Positions 32,590 through 41,360 of a stretch of 43,211 nucleotides of DNA are shown in pieces (position 1 is the first letter of the stretch; every line of letters begins with the position of its first letter). A program made the translations under genes and the position numbers. This DNA comes from CAYWNA01 sp964459305. Lineage in GTDB: Bacteria > Planctomycetota > Planctomycetia > Pirellulales > Pirellulaceae. Location: positions 1-43,211 of the forward strand of contig CAYWNA010000095.1 in assembly GCA_964459305.1 (NCBI GenBank). The letters are read 5' to 3'. The notes beneath the pieces are model-generated. The model saw only the letters and a list, made by a program, of their open reading frames with translations. It was not told the origin of the DNA and ran no database searches.

Positions 32590-32654
32590 GTAGCTGGATT
32601 CACAAGAATTCAGCCGATCGCCGCGTATCACTGAATTCTTGCGACTTCAGCTAC
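32590..32654. repeat. Family A palindrome, diverged copy
   Basis: GTAGCTGGATTCACAAGAAT (32590-32609) faces ATTCTTGCGACTTCAGCTAC (32635-32654). It is three bases shorter than the other copies, and the mismatches (CAC for CGC, ACTTC for AATCC) break several pairs. It sits 13 bases upstream of the GTG start of the MfnD-like gene. Confidence 0.85.
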
Positions 32655-32681
32655 GAGGTAAACCTGGCCGCGCGTGGAACT

Positions 32682-33350
32682 TCAGTTGGCAGGAAAACGG
32701 GATCGCCAGGTGAGGGTGGTCTTGTTTGTCGAAGCGTCGCCCGCCTTTGGCTTGATTCGGTCACTCGCCTTGGCCGACGAAACGACGGTGCCGCTGGCGC
32801 TGGACGAGTTTGGTGCGGGAGGCAACTGCGAGATCTCGATGGCTCCCATTGGGGGCACGAATCTTGCGGGCTCCGGCAGCGACTCGCCGCTCGTTGCGTC
32901 GGTAATCCGCATCCCGTTCAATCGAAGCGTCGATTCTCCGTTGGCAGTTGCCTCTTCCGTTTTTCCCGCCCCGTTGTACGATACCGGCAGGACTTGATCC
33001 TCTGCCTTCTGACCGGCCGTCCCTTTGAAGACGGGCGCCGGATCGGCGGTCGATTTCGTTCGCAGTGGTTTCCAAGAGTCTGCAGAAGCGAATTGCGAGC
33101 TGTTCGTCGAAGTTCGGGTCCGGGTCTTCTGAGACGTGCCTGGCGACCGTGTGGTGCTGGGGACGAGGGGCGTGGTGGTTCCCGAAGGAGCCGCGCGATT
33201 GTAGTACGTACCGCTCGGCGCTTGACCACTGGTTGACGGCGGCGGCACGCGTGAGGGGCCGTACGGCGCTAGGATATTGAACGAGGGTTTTGGTGCGTGG
33301 CATCCTGCCAAGCAAAGGACGATGACCAAAGACGGGACGAGCCATTTCAT
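32682..33350 (-). CDS. Lipoprotein, unknown function
   Basis: The 222 residues start with a lipoprotein signal, MKWLVPSLVIVLCLAGCHAP, with the lipobox LAGC and Cys17 as lipid anchor. The mature part is low in complexity and rich in Pro, Ser and Thr (SRVPPPSTSGQAPSGTYYN, TTRSPGTSQKTRTRTSTNS), so it is probably disordered. The short C-terminal segment 'TSGESLPEPARFVPPMGAIE' is less biased. The start at 33350 has AAAGGA upstream; a farther in-frame start would bury the signal peptide. Located just upstream of the mfn-like trio on the same strand, but separated from it by a palindrome. Confidence 0.8.
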   Translation of the reverse strand: MKWLVPSLVIVLCLAGCHAPKPSFNILAPYGPSRVPPPSTSGQAPSGTYYNRAAPSGTTTPLVPSTTRSPGTSQKTRTRTSTNSSQFASADSWKPLRTKSTADPAPVFKGTAGQKAEDQVLPVSYNGAGKTEEATANGESTLRLNGMRITDATSGESLPEPARFVPPMGAIEISQLPPAPNSSSASGTVVSSAKASDRIKPKAGDASTNKTTLTWRSRFPAN

Positions 33351-33579
33351 CGGCAGATTCCTTTCCCCCAGAATCCTGGTTCCGATGCGCCGCCAACAGG
33401 AGAACGACAGTGTCGACTCGCGGCGCGATTCGGCCATGGAATCCGATCATAACGCGAGCCAAACGGGGGCGCGACCCAGTTGGGGCGCATGGCACCGATT
33501 GGCCGCGGTACATTACAGACTCCCGCGCCCCGTTCCAAGATCAAATCACCCAGGTGTTTAGACTTTTTGGCAAGTTGAT

Positions 33580-34617
33580 ATGGACCGGCAAAACGATGTG
33601 AAGACAGTGCTAGCAGCCTATCCTAGCGAAATCCATGGGCAACAAGTCGAGCACCTGGGAACCGCCGGTGGGTTCAGCGGTGCTCGGTTCTGGCGGTTGC
33701 GAATGACCGGCGATCTCGTCTGCCTGCGATGTTGGCCCGGGGAACATCCCAGCCGGGAGCGGCTGGAGTACATCCACAGCGTCCTGCAACTCGTGGACAG
33801 TCAGGGAGTCAATGTCGTTCCCGTTCCCTTGCTGAATTGCCAAGGGTGTTCCTACGTGGCACACGCCGGGCACCTGTGGGAACTGAGTCCGTGGATGCCT
33901 GGCGAGGCCGACTATCATCGGGCCCCCAACCGTGTCAAACTCGCCGCGGCGATGCAGACACTCGCGAGGTTTCACGTGGCGGCGTCCAGTGATCAGCGCC
34001 GTTGCAGATTCGTGGATGGGTCCCCCGGGATTGCCAATCGGCTGGATTTCCTCGACCGACTGATGCAGGGCGGTTGCCAGGACATTTCCGTCCGCATCGG
34101 GCCGGCCAGTTGGCCGGAGTTGGAGCAGCGAGCCCGGAGAATTGTGGGATTGTTCCATGAAATCGCCTCGCCGGTCTTGGCAGTACTGAACAGCACCCGC
34201 AATTTGCATGTTTGCGCACAACCGGTCATACGGGACATTTGGCACGATCATGTACTTTTCGCGGGCGATGACGTGGCGGGGCTGATTGATTTCGGTTCCA
34301 TGCAGAACGACTGCGTTTCGACCGATATCGCTCGACTGCTCGGCAGCCTCGTGGGCGACGATGCTGATGGCTGGAAATGCGGACTGGATGCCTACCGACG
34401 CGAGCGATCGCTTTCACCGGACGAGGAATCGCTGGTAGCGGCGTTCGATGTCAGTGCTGTCCTGTTGTCTGGGATGAACTGGTTACAGTGGATTTACGTG
34501 GAAGAGAGACGTTTTGACCAACGAGCAACGATCCTCTCCCGTTTGGATGTAACCATCAACCGCATGGAGGGTCTGGTCGCAAAAGGCGGGCAGCCCGGTT
34601 GGATACTTCGCGATTGA
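33580..34617 (+). CDS. APH-type phosphotransferase with altered catalytic loop
   Basis: The 345-residue protein follows the aminoglycoside phosphotransferase/choline kinase plan: a nucleotide loop region 'GTAGGFSGARFWRL', a hinge 'HLWELSPWMPGEADYHRAPN', and a catalytic region followed by 'DDVAGLIDFGSMQNDCVSTDIARLLG' type metal-binding Asp. The catalytic loop, usually HGDxxxxN, reads IRDIWHDHVLF: the Asp is kept but the His-Gly and the Asn are replaced. The altered form is regular rather than decayed, suggesting a subfamily with its own substrate, not a drug-resistance gene. It is divergent from the lipoprotein. The substrate is unknown; small-molecule or lipid headgroup kinase activity is plausible. 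Confidence 0.8.
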   Translation: MDRQNDVKTVLAAYPSEIHGQQVEHLGTAGGFSGARFWRLRMTGDLVCLRCWPGEHPSRERLEYIHSVLQLVDSQGVNVVPVPLLNCQGCSYVAHAGHLWELSPWMPGEADYHRAPNRVKLAAAMQTLARFHVAASSDQRRCRFVDGSPGIANRLDFLDRLMQGGCQDISVRIGPASWPELEQRARRIVGLFHEIASPVLAVLNSTRNLHVCAQPVIRDIWHDHVLFAGDDVAGLIDFGSMQNDCVSTDIARLLGSLVGDDADGWKCGLDAYRRERSLSPDEESLVAAFDVSAVLLSGMNWLQWIYVEERRFDQRATILSRLDVTINRMEGLVAKGGQPGWILRD

Positions 34618-34689
34618 CCGCAACCGGGGCGTTTCGATACTATTAAGTGCTCTACTGGCAAGAACTTACAAGAACGGAATCAACACATA

Positions 34690-37203
34690 ATGAGTCGCTT
34701 ATCGTTGTTCCCGACGTTGCTGGCCATCGGACTGGCAGCTTTTTGCCTCGCCGCAACTTCCGATGCACAAGAGGGCGCACAACCGCTCGAAAAGGCGATC
34801 GGCCAAGGGCAGGCGTTTGACCTGCCGGAGGGCCTGGGCGGTATGGATTCTTTTGGTGGTTTCGGCGGCGACGAAGGCGCCGAACTCATCCTGTCCGCGA
34901 AACTGCGGGCCGAGAAGGGGAGCCGAAAAGGCGTCATAGAGGTCAAAGCAGTTCTTGCGTCGCATTGGCACACCTATGCGCTGGACCAACAGGGTGGCCC
35001 TGGCCCGTCAAAGATCACGTTCAAATCTGCCGAAAAGGCCGAGGTCCTGGGCGCCTTCCGTCCCGATCACGAACCGAAAGTGCGCAAGGTGGAATTCTTT
35101 GATGAACCTTTGCGCGAGCACCATGAGCAAGTGGTTTGGTCCGCTCCGGTGCGCCTGGCCGAGGGCGTGGATCCAGAGACGTCACAATTGGAAGTCCAAT
35201 TCGATGGACAAATCTGCAATGATAGCGTCGGCTGCAAACCGATTTTCGGCAAGACGATCCAAGTCGCGTTCGGTGGCTATTACGAGCCGACGACGGCAGC
35301 CAGCGAGTACCGATTGGATCGTTCTCATGCGACGCTGGGAGGTCACATCGAGCCTTCGGTCGTCGCGCCCGGGTGCACGGTCCAATTGTTGGTCACCGCG
35401 GTCTCCGATGCCGGTTGGCACATCTACGCCCACGCCCCGGAAGATCCGGACGGAATCTCCAAACCTACCTTGATCGCGGTGGCCGAGCCCTCTTCATGGT
35501 CGGTTGGATCGACGGTCGCATCATCCGAGCCGGTCGTCAAAGAGCTTATTGCCGGCGAGCCGCCTGTCCAATACCACGACGGTTCGATCACGTGGACGAC
35601 AGAGATCGAGGTTCCGGAGGACGTCGAGGCGGGTGAATACGAGCTGTCTGGCATTATTGGATATCAAACGTGCACCGATCAAAGCTGCGATCGGCCCATG
35701 GCCGCGCAGTTTGCAGTGATGCTGACCGTGGGCGATTCGATCACCGACGACCAGCAACCGCTAACGTTCGAGCCGTCTCGCTACGGCGAGGCCGCCCGAC
35801 TGGCAGCCAATCGAGCGATGCCAATGAAGGACGTGGCCGTCGCCATACCGTCGAGCCAACGACTCGATTTGAACAAGCTTGAGATCGGTGGAGACGAAGA
35901 AACGTCGACCGCGATGATACTGGCGATGGCCTTTGCTGCCGGTTTCATTCTCAACTTCATGCCCTGCGTGCTCCCGGTCATTGGATTGAAAATCATGGCT
36001 TTCGTGCAGCAGGCCGGAGACAGCCGCGTTCGCGTTTTCATGCTGAACCTCTGGTATGGCTTGGGTGTAATGGCCGTGTTCATGGTCTTGGCAACTCTGG
36101 CTGTGGGATTCGGGATGAAATGGGCGGACCAGTTCACCAGCGCGACGTTCAACGTGGTGTTGACATCGATCGTTTTTGCTTTTGCACTCAGTCTTCTGGG
36201 CGTGTGGGAGATTCCAATTCCCGGATTCGTGGGTTCGGGAAAGGCCCAAGAACTGGCGGAGAAGGAAGGTGCAACGGCAGCCTTTCTCAAGGGAATCCTG
36301 GCCACGGTATTGGCAACCCCATGTGCCGGTCCTTTGATCGTTCCAGCCATCGCCTGGGCAGTCAAACAACCTCCTTTGGTGGCCTATGGAGGTTTTGCCT
36401 GCGTGGGATTCGGTATGGCGAGCCCTTACCTGTTCATCGGGCTGTTCCCACAGATCATCTCTTTCCTTCCAAAGCCTGGGGCCTGGATGGAGACGTTCAA
36501 GCACATTATGGGCTTCATTCTGCTGGGCACCGTGGTATGGCTGCTAACTTTCATCCCAATCCCTCACGTCATTCCGGCCGTGGCATTCGTGATGGGCTTA
36601 TGGGCAGCCTTTTGGTGGATAGGCCGCACCTCTTTGACCGAGCCATTCTTGCGAAAACTGCGGGCTTGGATCGGTGGCGTCGCTTTCGCCACGCTGATCG
36701 GGCTTTTCGCTTTCGTATGGCTGCATGACGTCATGAAGAGTCGTTTTCAGCGGGCCGTTGATCGCGAGCTCGCCGGGCGCAACGTGGCGGTGGCCGCGCC
36801 GGAACCGACCGGTGGCGACGAAGGCTCGCACGAACTTCCCTGGCAGCCGTACTCGCTGGCCTTGCTCGAGGACGTCACTGCCGAGGGGAAAACGGTGTTT
36901 GTAGACTTCACCGCCGATTGGTGACTGACCTGCAAATCCAACGAGCAGTTTGCTCTGAATCAGAAAGAAACGAAGAGTCTTGTCGAAACCAACGGCGTCG
37001 TGACCTTGCGGGCAGACAAGACGCATGCGGCACCCGAAGTGGACGACATGCTGGAGCGTCTCGGAAACACCGGCGGCGCTCTCCCATTCTATGCCATTTT
37101 CCCTGCCGACAATCCCAACAAGCCGATTCTGCTGGACGGGCTGCTTACTTCACCGAAACGGATCATCGAGGCCCTGAAGAAGGCAGGTCCGTCTCGCGGG
37201 TAG
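34690..37203 (+). CDS. DsbD-like thiol:disulfide reductase, probable selenoprotein (TGA = Sec745)
   Basis: A signal peptide (1-25) leads into two DsbD-alpha-like domains, each with a WHxYA motif and a Cys pair (C176/C182 and C328/C333). The DsbD-beta membrane domain follows (about 405-695), with C426 in NFMPCVLP and C545 in TPCAGP, which pass electrons across the inner membrane. The C-terminal thioredoxin domain begins VFVDFTADW. At 36922-36924 the expected first Cys codon of the redox motif is TGA, followed by LTCK (C748), so the motif is U-x-x-C. The frame continues through 92 more residues with normal thioredoxin-type character (GGALPFYAIFPADNPNKP) to TAG at 37201. Read conventionally the protein stops at residue 744 without its redox centre. 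Alternatives are a nonsense mutation or sequencing error. Confidence 0.85.
36922..36955 (+). promoter_or_regulatory. Candidate bacterial SECIS after in-frame TGA
   Basis: After TGA (36922-36924) come 18 unpaired bases, then GAGCA (36943-36947), loop GTT (36948-36950) and TGCTC (36951-36955). This is a perfect 5-bp stem with G at the first loop position. The loop starts 23 nt after the TGA, within the spacing known for bacterial SECIS elements bound by SelB. A competing stem GCAAA/TTTGC (36932-36936 with 36949-36953) also exists. Confidence 0.55.
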
Positions 37204-37237
37204 TGGCAGGCGAAAGCAGGCTGTCTTGCGGGCGGCC

Positions 37238-38272
37238 CTACCCTTCAACAATCTCGCCGATTTGCCAGCTGTGCAAGCCGCTCTCGTTCAGCATCCGTTG
37301 TATGCTGTCGGCGAAGTACGGATTGACGACCAGCACGAGGCCGATGCCCATGTTGAAGACGCGGGCCATTTCTTCGTCGTCGATGTTGCCGAGTTGCTGG
37401 AGCCATGGAAACACGGGCGGCACAGGCCAAGTGTCGTCGATTTCCGGTCTCACGTTTTCGGGGAGGATTCGTTCGAGGTTTTCGCGCAGCCCGCCGCCCG
37501 TGATGTGGGCGATCCCATGAATGACGTTGTTCTTGTAGTGGTTCAGGATCTTTCGCAGCGGTTGAGCATAGATGCGCGTAGGCGCCAGCAACGTTTGGCC
37601 AACGGTCGCGTCCAACTCGTCGATGCGGTCATCGACACCCAAACCCGCCATCTCGAACACGACCCGCCGTACAAGGCTGTAGCCGTTGGAGTGCAGACCG
37701 CTCGAAGCGACGCCAATCAGAAGATTCTTCGGCGCGATCGACTTACCGTCGATCAGGTGTTTGCGTTCCACAACGCCAACGCAGAAACCAGCCAGATCGT
37801 AATCACCTTCCTGGTACAGATCAGGCATGATTGCCGTCTCACCGCCCAGCAACGAGCAGTCGGCATCGATGCACCCGTCGCTGATCCCCTCCACGATCTT
37901 CTCCAGCAGCGGCGGGTCGTCGTGTGACATGGCCACGTAGTCCAGGAAGAACAACGGCTCGGCACCGCAGCACAGTGCGTCGTTCACGCACATCGCGACC
38001 AGATCGATACCGACCGTGTTGTGCTGACCACAGCGTTGGGCGACCTTCAGCTTGGTGCCCACTCCGTCGGTACATGCGACGAGTATCGGCTCCTCGTAGT
38101 TTCGTGCGAACAGGCGACTGGCAAAATCCAATTGGAACAAGCCCGCGAAACCGCCGTCCAGCTTCATCACGCGCGGCGAAAACGTGCGATGCGTCAGCCG
38201 CGGTAAGCGGGCCATGGATTCTCGATAGGCCTCCAGGTCGACGCCCGCGTCTTTGTACGTAGCCTGACTCAT
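37238..38272 (-). CDS. purM: Phosphoribosylformylglycinamidine cyclo-ligase
   Basis: The 344-residue AIR synthetase performs the fifth step of purine synthesis, closing the imidazole ring with ATP. Typical stretches are 'TYKDAGVDLEAYRE' at the N-terminus, 'VACTDGVGTKLKVAQ', 'VNDALCCGAEPLFFLDYVA', 'LLGGETAIMPDLY', and 'HGIAHITGGGLRENLERILP' towards the C-terminus. The ATG at 38272 is preferred; a TTG at 38290 is in frame but weaker. The gene is convergent with the DsbD-like gene, 34 bases after the TAG of the readthrough frame. Confidence 0.97.
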   Translation of the reverse strand: MSQATYKDAGVDLEAYRESMARLPRLTHRTFSPRVMKLDGGFAGLFQLDFASRLFARNYEEPILVACTDGVGTKLKVAQRCGQHNTVGIDLVAMCVNDALCCGAEPLFFLDYVAMSHDDPPLLEKIVEGISDGCIDADCSLLGGETAIMPDLYQEGDYDLAGFCVGVVERKHLIDGKSIAPKNLLIGVASSGLHSNGYSLVRRVVFEMAGLGVDDRIDELDATVGQTLLAPTRIYAQPLRKILNHYKNNVIHGIAHITGGGLRENLERILPENVRPEIDDTWPVPPVFPWLQQLGNIDDEEMARVFNMGIGLVLVVNPYFADSIQRMLNESGLHSWQIGEIVEG

Positions 38273-38327
38273 CAAACGTGCTTTCTGCAATGTGGCTCGA
38301 ATGTAACGTTGAAGGTCTTCGCCATCA

Positions 38328-38978
38328 TTAGGCCACCTCGATGGCGTGACTGGTCCGGCCGAGAAACGCTTGCCAGACTTGATATCTCGGATTGCCGAGC
38401 TTCACTTTCAGCATCGGATTGTGCTGCGGTTTTGCGGGGCGGTTCTTCAACTTCATGCCGGCTTCGTGGGGCGTCCGGTCGCCTTTCTTCGAATTGCACT
38501 TCAAACAACAGGTAACGACGTTGCCCCAGTCTGTCCGGCCACCGCGGCTGCGTGGTGTCACGTGATCGAAGCTCAACTGGCTCGTCGGCAGGTCTTTACC
38601 ACAGTACTGGCAGCGATTGCCATCGCGAGCGAACAGGTTTTTCCGATTAAGCCTCACAGAGTGTCGCGGAGGCTGGTCAAACCGTAACAGGCGGATTACT
38701 CGCGGCACTTGAATGCGCAATGTCACCGTGCGTATCCAGTCCGCCCCGTTCTTGGACGTGCCCGCTCGCGTTTCCTCACTCCAGAACGCACTCGACTCGC
38801 ACCAAGCAGAAAAATCGTAGTTGGCATACTGACCGTCTTCGATGTGAATCACTTCCGCGGCCTCGCGAAACAACATAACAAACGCCCTACGCACGCTCAC
38901 CACTCGCACGGCCATGTACGATCGATTCAGAACCAGCACGCTGGAACTGAGAACGGTGTTTGCGTCCGCGTGCTGCAT
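38328..38978 (-). CDS. HNH endonuclease family protein
   Basis: A 216-residue protein with an N-terminal segment common to this bacterial HNH group (VLVLNRSYMAVRVVSVRRAF). The HNH core is 'RDGNRCQYCGKDL', 'LSFDHVTPRSRGG' and 'NVVTCCLKCNSKKGDRTPHEAGM', with two CxxC zinc knuckles around the DH catalytic pair. Free-standing HNH proteins of this type are widespread in bacterial chromosomes and are not necessarily mobile; the cellular role is not settled. GGGAG lies six bases before the ATG at 38978, favouring it over the ATG at 38984. It precedes purM on the same strand with a gap of about 55 bases. Confidence 0.88.
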   Translation of the reverse strand: MQHADANTVLSSSVLVLNRSYMAVRVVSVRRAFVMLFREAAEVIHIEDGQYANYDFSAWCESSAFWSEETRAGTSKNGADWIRTVTLRIQVPRVIRLLRFDQPPRHSVRLNRKNLFARDGNRCQYCGKDLPTSQLSFDHVTPRSRGGRTDWGNVVTCCLKCNSKKGDRTPHEAGMKLKNRPAKPQHNPMLKVKLGNPRYQVWQAFLGRTSHAIEVA

Positions 38979-39031
38979 CAACATCTCCCAACCGCCCAGG
39001 CGGCCGAAGTGAGGACTGTCACGGCAGGCAG

Positions 39032-39742
39032 CTAACCCAATGCGCCGGCCACCGCTGCAAAGACAAACACGAACAGCATGATTACGAAAAAGGCAATCCA
39101 GAGTAGCGAATAAATCATACCCAGGATATGCCCTGCTTGCGTCAATCCCTTCCCACTATCATCCATCCGGCCACCGCGCATTTCGCGCAAGTCGGACGAG
39201 CCCATTACCCAGGCCATCACGCTGAAGATCGGACACGTGAAGACCCACCCCAGGATCCCTAATACCAAAATCAAGCCGCCGCGGTGAGGAACCATGTACG
39301 AGCCGGATTGAGCTTGGCGACGGGCCGCGTCAGGTTGCGCCGCCGCAACTTGTCCAATGGCTGGCCTTCCGCCGGAGCCCGCGAAGGGACTGCCGCTTGA
39401 AGTCGGCCCCTGATTGTGCGGGGTTAGCTCGCCGTAGTACTCGTCGGCCGGACGCCATTCGGGTGCATTGTCTGTCCGCAACGTGCACTCGGCGCTAACG
39501 CGTCCTTCGGCGAGCCAGTGGTCCATTTCCGTTTTGGCCACCGGACCGAAGATCTGACCCTCTGGCGTCTTCATGTACCATCGATCGTTCGCGTCGGATG
39601 CCGAAGTCTCGGCCGAAGAGGCATCGTCTCCGGGCACGACGTAAATCGTGCTACACTCGGGACATCGAGCTTGAGCTCCGGCGTAGTCGCCCGCAACCCG
39701 AAGCTGCCGTCCGCATCCCGGACATTTCGTTTCGATGGCCAT
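39032..39742 (-). CDS. Zinc-ribbon/GYF-domain membrane protein
   Basis: A 236-residue protein with an N-terminal zinc ribbon (CPGCGRQL and CPECSTIY, residues 6-30). A GYF_2-type domain follows (about 50-105, 'DRWYMKTPEGQIFGPVAKTEM', 'TLRTDNAPEWRPADEYYGEL'), then a Gly/Ala/Gln linker. Two transmembrane segments of the DUF4190 type come at the end (GLILVLGILGWVFTCPIFSVMAWVMG and the final 'FFVIMLFVFVFAAVAGA'). GYF domains bind proline-rich peptides. The start at 39742 is preceded by AAGGAAGG; an upstream in-frame start would add ten residues. A near-match CAGTACACT of the CAGTACAAT box lies at 39783-39791 on the same strand, about 40 nt upstream. Confidence 0.85.
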   Translation of the reverse strand: MAIETKCPGCGRQLRVAGDYAGAQARCPECSTIYVVPGDDASSAETSASDANDRWYMKTPEGQIFGPVAKTEMDHWLAEGRVSAECTLRTDNAPEWRPADEYYGELTPHNQGPTSSGSPFAGSGGRPAIGQVAAAQPDAARRQAQSGSYMVPHRGGLILVLGILGWVFTCPIFSVMAWVMGSSDLREMRGGRMDDSGKGLTQAGHILGMIYSLLWIAFFVIMLFVFVFAAVAGALG

Positions 39743-39855
39743 GTACCTTCCTTTCCGGCTGTGGCCGGCCATAATGAACCCAAGTGTACTGAAACGGTCG
39801 TTCTACTTCAACGAGCGCCGCCGATTGACTCGCAATCCTCCGCAAAAGGTCAGCC

Positions 39856-40923
39856 ATGCTAATATTCGACGGTCATCTCGATTTATCCATGAACGCAATT
39901 GAATGGAATCGTGATTTGACGCGCCCGCTGGCCGAGGTTCGACTGCGCGAGCAGGGAATGACGGACAAGAAAGACCGTGGACGCAACGTGTTGACCTTTC
40001 CGGAGATGCGGCGAGGACACGTGGGCATTTGCATCGCCACCCAGATCGCTCGCTACGTTGCCCCGGACAGTCCCATACCGGGTTGGCACAGTCCCGAAAT
40101 CGCGTGGGCAGTGACACAGGCCCAACTGGCGTGGTATCGAGCGATGGAGGAAGCGGGGCAAATGACGCAGATTGCCGACCGCGACACGCTGAACCGGCAC
40201 GTCCAACTGTGGCAGGACGACCCTCCGGCGGACGCACCGATCGGCTATGTCCTGAGCCTGGAAGGAGCGGATTCGATCCTCTCGCCACGTCACTTGGAGC
40301 GAGCCTACGATTACGGATTGCGAGCCGTGGGGCCGGCGCACTATGGAGCGGGACGCTACTCGCCCGGCACCGGCGAGCAAAGCGGTTTGACTCAGTCGGG
40401 GCGCGAGTTGCTGAACGAGATGCAGCAGTTGGGCATGGTCCTTGACATGACTCATTTGACCGACGAAGCGTTTTGGGAGGCGCTGGATTTGTTCGACGGG
40501 CCGGTTTGGGCCAGCCACAACAACTGCCGCGCGCTGGTGCCCGACAATCGGCAATTCAGCGACGAGCAACTGATGGCACTGATCGAGCGGGAAGGTGTCG
40601 TGGGCGTCGCTTTCGACGCTTGGATGATGCACCCAGGTTGGATCAAAGGGGTGACGACACCCGACGAGGCCGACGTGCGTATCGATCACATCGTGGACCA
40701 TATCGATCACATCTGCCAGCTTGCCAGCAACGCACGTCATTGCGCGATCGGATCGGATCTGGACGGTGGCTACGGTCGCGAGCAGTGCCCGAAGGACCTG
40801 GAATCGATTGCCGATCTGCAACGGCTAACGTCGATGCTGGCCGACCGCGGATACTCGCAGGAGGACATCGAACGGATCATGCACGGAAACTGGGTGCGGC
40901 GGTTGAACGAGATTTGGGCGTAG
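39856..40923 (+). CDS. Membrane dipeptidase (peptidase family M19)
   Basis: The 355-residue zinc dipeptidase of the renal dipeptidase family begins with 'FDGHLDLSM', where the His-x-Asp ligand pair sits. Further family blocks are 'YVLSLEGADSI' (glutamate ligand), 'YGLRAVGPAHYGAGRYSPG', 'LGMVLDMTHLTDEAFWEAL', 'VWASHNNCRALVPDNRQFSDEQL' and 'CAIGSDLDGGYG'. It hydrolyses dipeptides, in bacteria often including D-amino acid dipeptides. There is no signal peptide, so it is probably cytoplasmic. An AAAGGT ribosome site precedes the ATG. Confidence 0.94.
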   Translation: MLIFDGHLDLSMNAIEWNRDLTRPLAEVRLREQGMTDKKDRGRNVLTFPEMRRGHVGICIATQIARYVAPDSPIPGWHSPEIAWAVTQAQLAWYRAMEEAGQMTQIADRDTLNRHVQLWQDDPPADAPIGYVLSLEGADSILSPRHLERAYDYGLRAVGPAHYGAGRYSPGTGEQSGLTQSGRELLNEMQQLGMVLDMTHLTDEAFWEALDLFDGPVWASHNNCRALVPDNRQFSDEQLMALIEREGVVGVAFDAWMMHPGWIKGVTTPDEADVRIDHIVDHIDHICQLASNARHCAIGSDLDGGYGREQCPKDLESIADLQRLTSMLADRGYSQEDIERIMHGNWVRRLNEIWA

Positions 40924-40930
40924 GGAAGAA

Positions 40931-40990
40931 GGGTTCGGTGTTCAGGTTTCAGAGCCTGGCCGGCGACGCTCTTCCTGAACACCGAAACCC
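40931..40990. repeat. Inverted repeat after the M19 dipeptidase gene
   Basis: GGTTCGGTGTTCAGG (from 40932) faces CCTGAACACCGAAACC (40974-40989) with one inserted A. An extra weaker pairing of GAAGGGTTCGG with CCGAACCCTTTTC extends to about 41006. It lies eight bases after the dipeptidase stop and may act as its terminator, though no T-run follows. Confidence 0.7.
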
Positions 40991-41088
40991 GGCCTCCGAA
41001 CCCTTTTCTTCCTCTCTAACACGCCCAAAACCGAAGACCAAGTCTGACCCCGGCGAAGCCCGCTAATCTCAACAACCAAAGATCAACC

Positions 41089-41360
41089 TTGTCCCGAACA
41101 ACTAACTCCAAACCAAGACGCCGATGGTTTCGATTCAGCTTGCGGACGCTGCTGATCGTGGTCGTGGTGTTGAGTGCGGGGCTGGGGTGGGTTGCCATAA
41201 AATTGCGACAGGCTGAACGGCAGAGAAAGGCGGTGGAGGCAATAAGGGAGGCGGGGGGACGCGTCTATTATGATTACCACGTGAACGAGGGTGGATATAA
41301 AATTTGGCAACCGGAACCGCCCGCCCCGGCATGTTTGAGGGACTTGCTGATAGCAAATAG
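41089..41360 (+). CDS. Planctomycete membrane-anchored protein, broken by scaffold gap
   Basis: Ninety residues remain before the N run. The start (TTG at 41089, ribosome site weak) gives SRTTNSKPRRRWFRFSLRT, then a transmembrane helix 'LLIVVVVLSAGLGWVAIKL'. A charged stretch follows, with AVEAIREAGGRVYYDY. This opening is typical of planctomycete proteins that continue into leucine-rich repeats, but nothing of that part is present. If the seven identical bases on each side of the gap are an overlap, the frame would end after R-V-N-S inside the following palindrome. Confidence 0.6.

Noticed and set aside
36932..36953. Alternative hairpin GCAAA/TTTGC after the TGA as SECIS
   Set aside because: The loop lacks G in its first positions and lies only 12 nt from the TGA; the GAGCA/TGCTC stem fits better, though both could compete.
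37000..37203. Separate 67-residue gene starting at GTG 37000
   Set aside because: It is in frame with the DsbD-like gene and begins in the middle of a thioredoxin domain; readthrough of the TGA explains it better.
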